A stretch of DNA of 64,000 bases from Thermoplasmata archaeon (GCA_027314165.1 DAHVCH010000003.1:83048-147047); one strand, 5' to 3'. Counted from the stretch's first letter, positions 52,582-61,096 are shown. Notes: generated from the letters alone by a model not told the origin. Program-made: numbers and translations.

Positions 52582-53025
52582 ATGGCGCCAGGTCGCCGGG
52601 ACCGTGCCCGCAGGACCCCCGTTCGAGACCCCGCGGACGACGCCTGGGTCGACCGTATCGCCGATACGGTGCAGGACCTCCTCGCGGAGGAGGGGCTCGA
52701 GATGGAGATGTGCGTCTGGTACGACCCCGTCACCGAACAGCTCCACGCCGTAGGTTTCGATGGCGCACCGGCACGGTACTTTCGATGCGCCGCCGGTGAG
52801 CAACCCTCTCCCGCCCCTCGGTCCGGCCCGGACCCGCGGAGTGTCGCCGCACCTCTCACGGCGATGTCCGGGGTAAGTGCGGAGGCGGTGGCCCCATCGT
52901 CCCGCGGGATGACCGCGAGCTCGCGCTCGCTGCCGATGGGCCTTCTCCCGCCTCCAGAGGGATCGAAGCTCGGGTCGTCCTCGCCGGAGGAGGAGACCGA
53001 ACGCGGCGTGGAGGACGGACCTTGA
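52582..53025 (+). CDS. Small hypothetical protein with one folded domain
   Basis: In the 147-residue product, residues about 15-70 look folded (DDAWVDRIADTVQDLLAEEG, MEMCVWYDPVTEQLHAVGFD, YFRC), followed by a Pro/Ser/Ala-rich tail of about 75 residues. The start is the ATG at 52582; earlier frames lack coding character. It is convergent with the pirin gene. Not recognised, and the tail may be non-coding in function. Confidence 0.45.
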   Translation: MAPGRRDRARRTPVRDPADDAWVDRIADTVQDLLAEEGLEMEMCVWYDPVTEQLHAVGFDGAPARYFRCAAGEQPSPAPRSGPDPRSVAAPLTAMSGVSAEAVAPSSRGMTASSRSLPMGLLPPPEGSKLGSSSPEEETERGVEDGP

Positions 53026-53113
53026 GCTCTCTTCTTTGAGACGAGGCCACCCTCCCCGGGACGAGGGCTCGTGGACCGGGACTGGCCGCCTTGCAGAGCG
53101 CGGCGGAGGTCGG

Positions 53114-53980
53114 TCAGCCCTCTCGGATCTCGCGGGCTTTGATGAACGTCCCGTGGCGGAGCTCCGACATCGCCTGGCTCAGCTGCTCTTGGGTGTTCAT
53201 CACGATCGGACCGTACCAGGCGACGGGCTCGTGGAGAGGACGTCCGGAGACCAGCAGAAGGCGAGCTCCCTCCGCGCCCGCCCGGAGGCGGACCGTGTCG
53301 CCGTCGCCCAGGAGCACCACCCGCTTCGCGGGCACCAGTCCGTCACGTCCCTCGAACCTGGCGCCGCCGTCCACCACGTAGGAGAAGACGGTGTGCCCCT
53401 TCTTGACCGGCAGCTCGAAGGCGGCGTCCGGCCGCAGCGCGACGTCGAGGTACGTCGGGTCGACGGGTATCCCTTTGACCGGGCCCTCGACGCCCTGGTG
53501 CGTGCCGGCGACGACCTTGACCGTGCCCGAGTCGTTCCGAATGGACGGGATGTCCCGCCCGGACAGCCCACGGTAGGCGGGCTCGGCCATCTTGAGCTTC
53601 GAGGGGATGTTGACCCAGAGCTGGAACCCCTGGAACTCGCCCTCCTTGCGCTGGGGCATCTCCTGGTGGAGGATCCCGCTGCCCGAGGTCATCCACTGCA
53701 CGTCGCCGCTGTCGATCCGTCCCTTGTTCCCGAGCGAGTCCTCGTGGTCGACCTGGCCCTCGAGCATGTAGGTGACGGTCTCGATGCCACGGTGCGGGTG
53801 CCAGGGGAAGCCCGCGACGTAGTCGCGGGGGTCGGTGGAGCCGAAGTTGTCGAGCAGGAGGAACGGGTCGAAGAGGGGGACCTCCCCGTTGCCGAAGGCG
53901 CGCTTGAGGCGCACCCCCGCCCCCTCGAGCGTGTCCTCGGCCTTGAGGATGTGCTGGACGCTTCTCAGAAGTTCGGGCAT
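53114..53980 (-). CDS. Pirin-family cupin protein
   Basis: The 288-residue product is a two-cupin pirin. The metal site is visible in GFPWHPHRGIETVTYMLEG (His-x-His, about 55-73), HEDSLGNKG and MTSGSGILHQEMP (about 97-109), and the C-terminal cupin in VLLGDGDTVRL. Pirins bind iron and act as quercetinases or transcription cofactors. The ATG at 53980 is preceded by GAGGTGA, so I prefer it to the GTG at 53986. Confidence 0.92.
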   Translation of the reverse strand: MPELLRSVQHILKAEDTLEGAGVRLKRAFGNGEVPLFDPFLLLDNFGSTDPRDYVAGFPWHPHRGIETVTYMLEGQVDHEDSLGNKGRIDSGDVQWMTSGSGILHQEMPQRKEGEFQGFQLWVNIPSKLKMAEPAYRGLSGRDIPSIRNDSGTVKVVAGTHQGVEGPVKGIPVDPTYLDVALRPDAAFELPVKKGHTVFSYVVDGGARFEGRDGLVPAKRVVLLGDGDTVRLRAGAEGARLLLVSGRPLHEPVAWYGPIVMNTQEQLSQAMSELRHGTFIKAREIREG

Positions 53981-54111
53981 GATCACCTCGTGGAGGTCCG
54001 TGTACCTCGCGGACCCCTCTTGAAGAGTAGCTTCTCCGTGGAGGAGCGACGGCGGCGCGGGACGTGTCGGGGACCGCCCGCGCCGCGCTCGTGCCTACCG
54101 AGCCGTGGTCC

Positions 54112-54546
54112 CTAGCGGCCGACGCCGCCCTTCCGACGGAGGGCCTCTTCGTCCTCGCGGAAGACCTCCGCCAGGTACCGGTGAACGGCCGCGGGGACCT
54201 CCCCCTCCGGCAGGGTCTTGGAGACAAAATCGCCCACGACCATGACCTCGGTCCTCTCCCCTCGCGGCAGGTAGTAGTTGAAGAACTTCGAACCGGCGAA
54301 CGGCCCCTCGAGCACCTCGACGGCGAACCCCAGGGGAGGCAGGAGGGTGATCCGGTTGGAGACCTTCACCGCGGCCCCTTCGATCTCCTGCTCCCACGCG
54401 GCCAGGACCTGGTTCTCGGAGAGGAGCCGGAGCGAGCCCTTCCTTTGCCGATGCACCCGCCCGTGCTGTTCCGGGCTCTGCAGGAACTTCCAGATGACCG
54501 GGAGCGGGGCCTCGAAGGTCCCTCCCTGGTCCTCTACGAGCACCAT
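54112..54546 (-). CDS. SRPBCC-fold (START/polyketide cyclase-like) protein
   Basis: The 144-residue product matches the SRPBCC pattern: VEDQGGTFEAPLPVIWKFLQSPEQHG (helix-grip N-terminus), VLAAWEQEIEG, KVSNRITLLPPLGFAVEVLEGPFAGSKFFNYYLPRG, and a long C-terminal helix. Such proteins bind hydrophobic ligands. It lies 55 bp from msrA on the same strand. Ligand unknown. Confidence 0.72.
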   Translation of the reverse strand: MVLVEDQGGTFEAPLPVIWKFLQSPEQHGRVHRQRKGSLRLLSENQVLAAWEQEIEGAAVKVSNRITLLPPLGFAVEVLEGPFAGSKFFNYYLPRGERTEVMVVGDFVSKTLPEGEVPAAVHRYLAEVFREDEEALRRKGGVGR

Positions 54547-54601
54547 CCGCTCCCCCTCGGAGCGCACGGGCGATGGCCCGGGCCCTCACCCTCGGTCGGG
54601 T

Positions 54602-55204
54602 TCATGGGTTCGTGACCTCGCGCTTCAGCCGCTGGAAGTGGTGCTTCCGGAACTTGGCCACCTTCGGGGCGATGATGGCGCGGCAGTACCCCTGGCCGGG
54701 GTTGCGCTTGTAGTAGTTCCGATGGTACTCCTCGGCCGGGAAGAAGGCGAGGAACGGCTCGAGCTGGGTGACGAGCGGGTCGTCCCAGAGCTGCTCCTTC
54801 TCCACCTCCCGCATCACCTTCTCGGCGGAGGCCTTCTGTTCGGGGGAGTGGTAGAGGATGATCGAGCGGTACTGCGTGCCCGTGTCGTTCCCCTGCCGGT
54901 TGAGGGTGGTCGGGTCATGCACCGAGAAGAAGATCCGCAGGAGGTCGTCGAAGGAGAGGACGCGGGGATCGAAGACCACCTGGACCACCTCGGCGTGCCC
55001 GGTGTCGCCCTCGCACACATCCTCGTAGCTGGGGTCCGGGACCGAGCCCCCGGAGTAGCCCGGCATCACGCTCTCGACCCCCTGGAGCTCGGAGAGGACC
55101 TCCTCCGTGCACCAGAAGCAACCGCCGCCGAGCGTGGCGGTCTCGAGGAGCCGCCCGGGGGGATGGGGGGCGGATGCCGCGTGGACCGTGGGCGTGCTCG
55201 ACAT
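54602..55204 (-). CDS. msrA: Peptide methionine sulfoxide reductase A
   Basis: The 200-residue enzyme reduces methionine-S-sulfoxide. It has the catalytic GGGCFWCTEEVL (Cys in GCFWC, about 28-32), VMPGYSGGSVPDPSYEDVC, GHAEVVQVVFDP, and YRSIILYHSPEQ. A second resolving cysteine may be the one in GYCRAI. The gene is leaderless from a TATA element shared with the divergent methyltransferase. Confidence 0.95.
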   Translation of the reverse strand: MSSTPTVHAASAPHPPGRLLETATLGGGCFWCTEEVLSELQGVESVMPGYSGGSVPDPSYEDVCEGDTGHAEVVQVVFDPRVLSFDDLLRIFFSVHDPTTLNRQGNDTGTQYRSIILYHSPEQKASAEKVMREVEKEQLWDDPLVTQLEPFLAFFPAEEYHRNYYKRNPGQGYCRAIIAPKVAKFRKHHFQRLKREVTNP

Positions 55205-55224
55205 GCGGGGTCCACGCGGGCACG

Positions 55225-55234
55225 GCTATACAAG
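55225..55234. promoter_or_regulatory. Shared TATA element of divergent msrA and methyltransferase genes
   Basis: GCTATACAAG (minus strand CTTGTATAGC) is centred near 55229. The msrA ATG at 55204 is about 26 bp to the left and the methyltransferase ATG at 55257 about 27 bp to the right. One element thus fits two leaderless starts. Confidence 0.6.
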
Positions 55235-55256
55235 GCTCGTCGGACCTCGTTCTTCG

Positions 55257-55993
55257 ATGGCGGGGCGTCGGGGACCTTCCGACCGGGAGGTCAAGGCCCT
55301 CGTCCGCGAAGGCTGGGACCAGCGCTCGTTCCTGTACCGCCCCTCTTCCACCAACCCCTTGCGAGACGCCACGGGACACACGGAGCGACAGTACCGCGCC
55401 TGGCTCGCTCCGCCTTCGAGTCCGTGCCCAACGGGGCGAGGGTGCTCGACCTCGGATGCGGGAGCGGCCGGCCGACGAGCCTGCTCCTCTCCCGTAGGTA
55501 CCAGGTGACCGGTATCGACATCTCGGGCGTCCAGATCGAGCGAGCGAAACCGTTGGTCCCGTCCGCCCGGTTCGTGCGGCAGGACATGACGAAGACGCGC
55601 CTCCACCCCGGGTCGTTCGGTGCGGTGGTCTCGCTCTACGCCATCATCCACGTGCCGCTGCGCGAACAGCGTCCGCTCTTCCGACGGATCTGGCGGTGGC
55701 TCGCTCCCGGCGGGATGTTCCTCTCGATCCTTGGCGCCGGACGCTACAGGGGCATCGAGCGCGGATGGCTCGGGAGCGAGGCTCCGATGTTCTGGGACCA
55801 TGCCTCCGCCGACACGTACCGGCGCGGGCTGGAAGCGGCGGGGTTCGAGGTCGAGCACAGGGAGTACGTTCCGGAAGGAGAGGTGGGGCACGAGCTCTTC
55901 CGGTGCCGAAAGGCCTCTGGCAGCCATCCCTCCCGGCCGGCGCACGCGACCCGTGCACGGCGCCCACGGACCGGCCGTCGCGCCGGGAACTGA
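55257..55993 (+). pseudogene. SAM-dependent methyltransferase with an internal frameshift
   Basis: The first 55 codons read in one frame (start 55257): DREVKALVREGWDQRSFLYR, ending TERQYRAWLA. Immediately after, that frame becomes Pro/Ser/Arg noise, and the true continuation is in another frame: RSAFESVPNGARVLDLGCGSGRPT (motif I), VTGIDISGVQIERAK, FGAVVSLYAIIHVPL, APGGMFLSILGAGRY. The switch lies at about 55395-55425 and needs a net -1 shift, for instance one missing base. The TATA box fits the first frame. It is either a sequence error or a real mutation or programmed frameshift. The family resembles UbiE/SAM methyltransferases. Confidence 0.75.
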
Positions 55994-56042
55994 GCATCTC
56001 CGCGAGGCTGGCGCGAAGTGTGCGAGACGCCCGCGCCCCTCG

Positions 56043-56051
56043 CTCATATCC
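56043..56051 (+). promoter_or_regulatory. TATA box for the winged-helix gene
   Basis: CTCATATCC is centred near 56047, which puts transcription at about 56073, one base before the ATG at 56074: a leaderless gene. Confidence 0.6.
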
Positions 56052-56073
56052 TTCCCATCCCTCGGGCGCACGA

Positions 56074-57279
56074 ATGACCCGCGGTCGGGTCCCTGCCCCC
56101 ACTCCCGAGATCTCTCCCGCCGCGGTGATGGCCTTCCGGGTCCGACGGCACCACCTCCTCGCCAGGGCTCCCCACGCGCAGCTTCTGGCCATTACGGGCC
56201 AGGTGGGCGGGGTGCAGGCTCAGGTCCTCTCGGCGGCGGGCCTCTCGCTCTGGGCCAGGATCGAGGGGGTACGGTCGGACGACGTGGACAAGGCGCTGAT
56301 ATCCAGCCGTCGCCTCGTCCGCGCCTGGTGCATGCGGCGGACGCTCCACCTGCTGCCGGCCCGTGACCTCGCGACCTTCGCTCGGGGCACGGCCAAGCGC
56401 GCGGAGCGGGACGTGCTCTGGCTGAAGAACCAGGGCGTGTCCGCCTCCCAGCTCGACCTCCTGATGGAGGCGGTGCTCTCGATCCTCGAGGTCCCCTCCA
56501 CCCGGGACGAGCTCGCGGTCGGGGTCGCCCGGTCCACGGGTGGTCGGGTCGTCGAGCAACGTGGTGGCGGATGGGGGAACGCGGCCCGGCTCTCCTGCGT
56601 CAAGTTCCAGGGTTTCACGTACCCCGCGCACTGGCTGCTCCATCTCGTCGGCGCGTTCGGAGCGGTCTGCTACGGGGAGGAGCGAGGGGGACAGCCCACG
56701 TACGTCCGGGGGGACCGATGGGTCCGGGGCTGGCGCGACGTCAAAGTCGAGGAAGCCGAGGAGACCCTCCTCCGCCGGTACCTCTCCGCGTACGGTCCAG
56801 CCTCGGCGGAGGACTTCTCAAGTTGGACGGGGATGAGGCTCCGCGACGCGAGGGAGGTCTGGCAACGCGTGGGGGACGAGATCGTTCCCGCCTCGTTGGA
56901 GGGGCGGGTCGCAGGGGTCCTTCGCCAGGACGTGCGGGAGCTCGGGCGCGAGCTCACGGGCGAGGACCTCCCCTCCGTGAGGCTCCTGCCGTACTTCGAC
57001 GTCTTCCTGCTCGGACACCGAAGCAAGCGGCACCTTCTTGCGGCCGAGCACCACGGCAAGGTCTACCGCCCCCACGGGTGGGTGGCCCCCGCAGTGCTCC
57101 TCGACGGGAAGGTCGCTGGGGTGTGGGAGCATGCGATGCGCCGCGACCGGCTGACCGTCACCGTCCACCCGCTGCGCGGCCCCCCCACGGTGCCGCGGTC
57201 CCAGCTGCAGCAGGAGGTGTCCCGGCTCGGACGCTACCTAGGCGCGACCGGCTCGGACCTCCGGATGCGGCAGGGTTGA
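56074..57279 (+). CDS. Winged-helix protein of the AlkZ/YcaQ-like (HTH_42) family
   Basis: The 401-residue protein has the family's early VGGVQAQVLSAAGLSLWARI (about 46-66), with a QxQ motif, the DKALISSRRLVRAWCMRRTLHLL helix pair, FQGFTYPAHWLLHLV, and VRLLPYFDVFLLGHRSKRHLL (about 306-326). Members include DNA glycosylases that remove bulky or crosslinked bases, and the QxQ motif lines the active site there. A DNA-repair role is likely by family, not shown. The start at 56074 is set by the TATA box. Confidence 0.82.
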   Translation: MTRGRVPAPTPEISPAAVMAFRVRRHHLLARAPHAQLLAITGQVGGVQAQVLSAAGLSLWARIEGVRSDDVDKALISSRRLVRAWCMRRTLHLLPARDLATFARGTAKRAERDVLWLKNQGVSASQLDLLMEAVLSILEVPSTRDELAVGVARSTGGRVVEQRGGGWGNAARLSCVKFQGFTYPAHWLLHLVGAFGAVCYGEERGGQPTYVRGDRWVRGWRDVKVEEAEETLLRRYLSAYGPASAEDFSSWTGMRLRDAREVWQRVGDEIVPASLEGRVAGVLRQDVRELGRELTGEDLPSVRLLPYFDVFLLGHRSKRHLLAAEHHGKVYRPHGWVAPAVLLDGKVAGVWEHAMRRDRLTVTVHPLRGPPTVPRSQLQQEVSRLGRYLGATGSDLRMRQG

Positions 57280-57348
57280 GCCTCCTCGCTTCGGGACCGG
57301 CGTTGCGAGCCGTCCCTCCCGGTCTTGTCTGGGAACGCGGCACCTGAA

Positions 57349-58014
57349 CTATCGCTTGGACCTCAGGCGCTTGGAAGCGTAGGCCCGGGAATCGTTGGCC
57401 ACGCGCCGGAACTGTGCCCGCTGCTCCTCGCGGCTTTTCTGAGTGGGGGGGAAAAGCTCGCGCTCGTACGCGGGAGATGGCCCTTCACGCCGATCCTCCC
57501 GAGCGAGGGTCCCTCCCCCGCCCGGGCCCGTCGTGCGAAGCCTCGGGCCCTGGATCATCTCGTCGAGCCACCGTACCTCTTCGCCCTCTCCCATCTCCTC
57601 GGCGATGCGTCGCGCTTCGAGCAGGTGACGGCGGGTCGATCCGGGGTCGGTGGTTGCGCTCGCGGCGGCGAGCTCCTCCTCGTAGATGGGCCTCAGGACG
57701 CTCCTGCGCACCTCCGACAGCACGGAACGGACCACGACGATGTCCGGCCCGTGGGCGGACGGCTCGGCGACGGAAAGGGCGGCCCTCAGCTCCGTCTCGG
57801 CGTCCGTCACGTCGCGCCTCCTCAGGGAGCGCGCGGCGTGGTGCAGGTGGTAGGCGAACCGTTGCTCCCCGGTCTTGCAGGCGCCGATCCCGAACAGGCG
57901 GGCCATGACCGACACGCGGCGACGCAGGGCACCCAGTCGGTCGGCGAGCTCGCGCGCGGAACGGACGGAACCGGGCCCCTTGGGGGGACGCTGGAGCATG
58001 GTCGGTAGGCCCAT
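57349..58014 (-). CDS. Helical protein of unknown function
   Basis: The 221-residue product is alpha-helical (ELADRLGALRRRVSVMARLF, YHLHHAARSLRRRDVTDAE, VVRSVLSEVRRSVLRPIYEEEL, RRHLLEARRIAEEMGEGEE), with a basic C-terminus. TPR-like pairing is possible. It stands alone, 77 bp upstream of arsC in the direction of its neighbours. Not recognised. Confidence 0.5.
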   Translation of the reverse strand: MGLPTMLQRPPKGPGSVRSARELADRLGALRRRVSVMARLFGIGACKTGEQRFAYHLHHAARSLRRRDVTDAETELRAALSVAEPSAHGPDIVVVRSVLSEVRRSVLRPIYEEELAAASATTDPGSTRRHLLEARRIAEEMGEGEEVRWLDEMIQGPRLRTTGPGGGGTLAREDRREGPSPAYERELFPPTQKSREEQRAQFRRVANDSRAYASKRLRSKR

Positions 58015-58091
58015 GGAATTCCGACCCTGGCTTGAACGTGTCGAGCCCCAACCAGGGGCGAGCCTCGGGACGTTCGGGGCGCCCTACGACG

Positions 58092-58541
58092 TCATGACGT
58101 GTGAGAGGTCTCGACGGACCGTGAGCCCCCTTCGGCCTGGGAAAGCTCCCGGGCCAGCTCCTCGACCCGGCGGCGAAGGCCGTCGCGCACGCGCCGGAAC
58201 CCCTCGTCCTCGAGCTTGGCAGGGTCCGGGAGCCCCCAGTCCCTGAGCTCCAGGGTCTTGAGCTGGGCCGGACACTTCTCGCTGTCCAGGCATCCCATCG
58301 TCACGCGGACGCTGGAGCCCGTCATCATGGGTGTCGTGAGCGGCTGGGGCGGGTGCGAGGGCAGCTCGAGCCCGATCTCGGCCAGCATCCTGGCGGTCCT
58401 CGGATTGGGAGCTCCCGCGGGCTCGGTGCCCGCAGAGGTGGCGCGCCACCCATCCGGTGCTCGGGCGTTGAACATGGCCTCCGCCATGAGCGAACGGCAC
58501 GCGTTCTCGACGCAGATGAACAGCACCGTCCTCTGGGGCAC
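58092..58541 (-). CDS. Arsenate reductase-like low-molecular-weight phosphatase
   Basis: The 149-residue product has the P-loop FICVENACRSLMAEAMF (Cys-x5-Arg-Ser, about 9-18), SAGTEPAG, MGCLDSEKCP, and an Asp-Pro (DPAKLED) near 107. ArsC enzymes of this fold reduce arsenate, using the first Cys plus later cysteines, of which two are present near 83-89. The start is a GTG. A remnant of an arsenite methyltransferase lies just upstream, supporting an arsenic role. Confidence 0.85.
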   Translation of the reverse strand: MPQRTVLFICVENACRSLMAEAMFNARAPDGWRATSAGTEPAGAPNPRTARMLAEIGLELPSHPPQPLTTPMMTGSSVRVTMGCLDSEKCPAQLKTLELRDWGLPDPAKLEDEGFRRVRDGLRRRVEELARELSQAEGGSRSVETSHTS

Positions 58542-58547
58542 GGCGAC

Positions 58548-58739
58548 TCACTTCCCGGGCTTCTTGGCCCGGATGTCGGCCGAGTACACACCAAGGCCGG
58601 ATGGGCCCTTGAGGGAGGGGGAGTCCGAGCCGGAGCCCTTGAGGTCGACCTGTACGTCGGTGAACCCGACCCCCTTCAGGATGCGCTTCACCTCCACCAG
58701 CTGGAGCGCCCCCGACGCGCAGGCCGAGCACTGACCGCA
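58548..58739 (-). pseudogene. C-terminal remnant of an arsenite methyltransferase (ArsM-like)
   Basis: About 63 codons encode CSACASGALQLVEVKRILKG, then VGFTDVQVDL and YSADIRAKKPGK. These match the C-terminal end of SAM-dependent arsenite methyltransferases, where a cysteine pair precedes a helix, a GF.DV strand and an S-A-x-x-R-A-x-KP end. The methyltransferase core is absent upstream; frames there are unrelated. This is a truncated relic, six bases before arsC. Confidence 0.55.
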
Positions 58740-58817
58740 AACGCGAGTTCCTACGGGGAGTGAACCTCTCCGCAAGGCGCCGAAACGGTCAAAGGGGACT
58801 TCTTCCGATGATGCGGT

Positions 58818-59120
58818 GTGTCGACCCCGCTCCCTTCGGACACACCGCGGTGCCGCCAGTGCGGGATGCCTCTCGAGCGGGGCCAGCTCTACGGGGAGGG
58901 CCGGGGGACGGTCGGCACGCTCATCTGGGCACCGGACACCGCCTCGGGAACCCCCGCGCACGTGGGCGTGGTGATCTGGCCGGGATCCTTGCGGGGGCAG
59001 GAGATGCTCGACAAGGCAGCTCTCTCGGTCTTCAGCAGGCCCACGACCTTCCGCGGATGGCGCTGTTCAGCGTGCCGACTCGTCGAGTTCCATTACCCTG
59101 GAGATGCTCGTTCGCCATAG
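58818..59120 (+). CDS. Zinc-ribbon protein, DUF6487-like
   Basis: The 100-residue product has a CRQCGMPLERGQLYGEG ribbon half near 12-28, a GTLIWAPD strand, and a second half WRCSACRLVEF near 81-91. This order resembles PF20097 (DUF6487). The start is a GTG at 58818. It is divergent from the arsC group. Function unknown. Confidence 0.6.
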   Translation: MSTPLPSDTPRCRQCGMPLERGQLYGEGRGTVGTLIWAPDTASGTPAHVGVVIWPGSLRGQEMLDKAALSVFSRPTTFRGWRCSACRLVEFHYPGDARSP

Positions 59121-59228
59121 TTGGTCGCTGGTGTCGCCGATCGTGTAGTTCCCGTAGCCCATCCCGGTGAAGTCCCCCCAGCCGGAATGCAGCGTGACGC
59201 CGGTGCCCCCGGGGGTGGTGGGGACAGC

Positions 59229-59390
59229 TCAGCTTCCCTTGGTTCGGGAGGTAGCGAGGCGGCGTAGGGTCTCTTTGAGATCTCCGTAGAGCCGGGGATC
59301 GAGGAAGTATCCCTGAGCGACCAACCGGTCGAGGTCCTCTTGCGCTTGGGCGGTGGTTATCGTTCCCGCCCTGGTCCCTTCCAGGTCTCC
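59229..59390 (-). pseudogene. C-terminal remnant of a PIN-domain (DUF3368-like) toxin
   Basis: About 53 codons read EGTRAGTITTAQAQEDLDRL then VAQGYFLDPRLYGDLKETL. The pattern of small-Gly-Ile, helix, Leu-Leu, a turn, then Leu-Tyr helix resembles the end of DUF3368 PIN toxins. No start codon or PIN core is visible upstream in frame, and it overlaps the end of the next ORF. It is a tentative relic. Confidence 0.35.
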
Positions 59391-60145
59391 TCGAGGTTGG
59401 CCCTCAGGAGACGGGCCTTGCGGACGAAGCAGTAGAGGACGGTGTCCCGTGCGTCCCGCCAGCGCGCGACGGTGGCGAAAGGGATGGACTCGACCAGGAA
59501 GTACTTCTCCCGCCTCTTCAGGTGGGACGGTGGCAGGTTCTCGACCACCCGACGGTGGCGGTCCAGGTCGGGGGAGGCCAGCATGGCCTCCCGGGCCATG
59601 GTGAGGAGGTTCGCCTTGCCCTTCCAGACCGGGGGATACTGACGGAGGCGCTGGGCCGCCTCAGCCTTCCGGACCAGGGGGAGGTCCCGGAGGGCGACCC
59701 CGAGGTCGTTCTCCAGCGCGACGAGCCGTCCCTCTCGCCGCTGGCCGGTGACCTCGGTCCTCGCTGACCGCACGAGCCGCCCAAGGGGGCCCTCCAAGGG
59801 GACGATGACACGGAGACCCAGGAGGTGCTGACGAGCCGCCCGCCGGAGGTCCGCATCACGCAGGTCGGGGTCGATGTCTCCTCTCTGGAGAGCTTACACG
59901 AGGGTCTTGCGCAACCAAGACGGAGGGCGGCGATGCACGCCCTGCTGACGGAAGTACGCGGTGACACGATGAGCGAGGGCATCGGGGTTGAGGGGCGGGG
60001 TGAGGCCCCGGAGCTCCGGGCCCATGTGAGCACGAGCGCGATCGAGAGCCTTGGAGAAATCGCGGTGGCGGACCTTACCGTGGAGGGACCACAAGCGGTA
60101 GATGACGCGGAAGTAGGCGCCACGTTGACGGTCGCGTGTCCCCAA
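59357..60145 (-). pseudogene. Unknown gene interrupted by an in-frame TAA
   Basis: Two ORFs, 59894-60145 and 59357-59797, are in the same frame and separated only by a TAA at 59894-59896. The 31 codons between them (ALQRGDIDPDLRDADLRRAA and on) look coding and have no start codon, so I read this as one gene of about 262 codons with a nonsense mutation near codon 84. The product is helical and basic (AHRVTAYFRQQGVHRRPPSW, LVRKAEAAQRLRQYPPVWKG, PSHLKRREKYFLVES). The start is a TTG, with the frame open a little further up. Not recognised. Confidence 0.5.
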
Positions 60146-60175
60146 GACTTCCGGGGGGACAGGTCCAGGCGCTGA

Positions 60176-60433
60176 AAAGGTCAGCCGCGATAGGAGAATC
60201 CGCGAGAAGTTTCAATATTCGTCACCAAGACAAGCCTGAGACCTGGAAGGCCGGACTTAATGCCCGCGCCCTCGAGAATCGCTGACGTGCGTCGAATCTC
60301 GTACGAGGAGAGATGGCCTGGTACGAAGCTCAGGGTAGAACGCTGTCAGTCCCAACCAGATTCCGCCAAAGTAGTGACACGTACATCGGATGAATCCCCG
60401 CTACGAACTTAGGAGTCTTGGGTCTCAACCGGG
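60176..60433. other. Non-coding spacer in the accessory region
   Basis: About 260 bp, more AT-rich than the rest of the window, with no supported ORF or RNA gene. It separates the decayed genes from the toxin-antitoxin modules. Confidence 0.4.
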
Positions 60434-60709
60434 TCACTTGGGTAGGCGCTCGTAGACAGACCTTCGGGGTCCGAAGCGCACGAAGCGTGCTTCGTGCCCA
60501 TCCCATCTGAACACCCCGCGGTAGATTCCCACTTTGAGGGTCCAGAGATTATCTCCACCTTCGAGAGCGTGGGCGTCCCAGTGACCTGGCAGCCTGAGTC
60601 GTGGGGCTTGGGTCATTTCCAACAAGAGGTGGTCGAACCCCTCCTTGACCGATGGCGGGAGGCGCCGGAAGGATGTTATCCCTTCCGGACTCACGGTCAC
60701 GTGGACCAT
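60434..60709 (-). CDS. RelE/ParE-like toxin
   Basis: The 91-residue product has the family order: helix FRRLPPSVKEGFDHLLLEMT, then LRLPGHWDAHALEGG, LWTLKVGIYRGVFRWDG (the Arg-containing beta-hairpin) and ARFVRFGPRRSVYERLP. These are ribosome-dependent mRNA endonucleases or gyrase poisons. Its ATG immediately follows the TGA of the antitoxin gene. Confidence 0.8.
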   Translation of the reverse strand: MVHVTVSPEGITSFRRLPPSVKEGFDHLLLEMTQAPRLRLPGHWDAHALEGGDNLWTLKVGIYRGVFRWDGHEARFVRFGPRRSVYERLPK

Positions 60710-60928
60710 TCAGTCCTTCCGGAGTCCCAAGCGGCTCCTCGCTTCTAGGTAGGGCACCGCTGGCCGTTCGAGTTCCTTCCGAACCCAGTCGAGGAACCTC
60801 TCAGGAGGGACAGCGTCCATGAGCTCCTCGAGAACTTCAGCATAGGTCTTCCCCCCCGCCTTGTACATCTTGAGCCGCGAGAGGACAGAGTTGGGCACGG
60901 TGATGGTTGTGGGGGGATCTGTGATCAT
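60710..60928 (-). CDS. Antitoxin, VapB-like
   Basis: The 72-residue product starts MITDPPTTITVPNSVLSRLK, then KTYAEVLEELMDAVPPERFL, an archaeal antitoxin pattern with a DNA-binding strand-helix N-terminus and a toxin-binding tail. It pairs with the RelE-like toxin that starts at the next base. A TATA box at 60947-60958 makes it leaderless; a longer ORF start at 61012 would lie upstream of that box. Confidence 0.72.
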   Translation of the reverse strand: MITDPPTTITVPNSVLSRLKMYKAGGKTYAEVLEELMDAVPPERFLDWVRKELERPAVPYLEARSRLGLRKD

Positions 60929-60946
60929 CGCTAAAATATTGAAACA

Positions 60947-60958
60947 ATTATAGATAAC
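60947..60958 (-). promoter_or_regulatory. AT-rich TATA box of the antitoxin-toxin operon
   Basis: The minus strand reads TTATCTATAATT, centred near 60953, 25 bp from the ATG at 60928. The surrounding 50 bp are much more AT-rich than the chromosome around it. Confidence 0.65.
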
Positions 60959-61096
60959 AATTGCCGCCCAAGAGCCTGTCCGATACCTCCTAGTGCTGGT
61001 TGATGCAGCCATCCTCGACGCTCAGAATCCCGCATGAGCCGGGGCGGACTCACAAGCAAACGGGTTTGAGTCTCCCCAAGAATCCCCTTCCAGTCA

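Noticed and set aside
52652-52670. A perfect 19-bp palindrome (ACCGTATCG-C-CGATACGGT)
   Set aside because: It lies inside a coding-like segment, and about 0.2 such palindromes are expected by chance in 64 kb, so it is not evidence for an operator.
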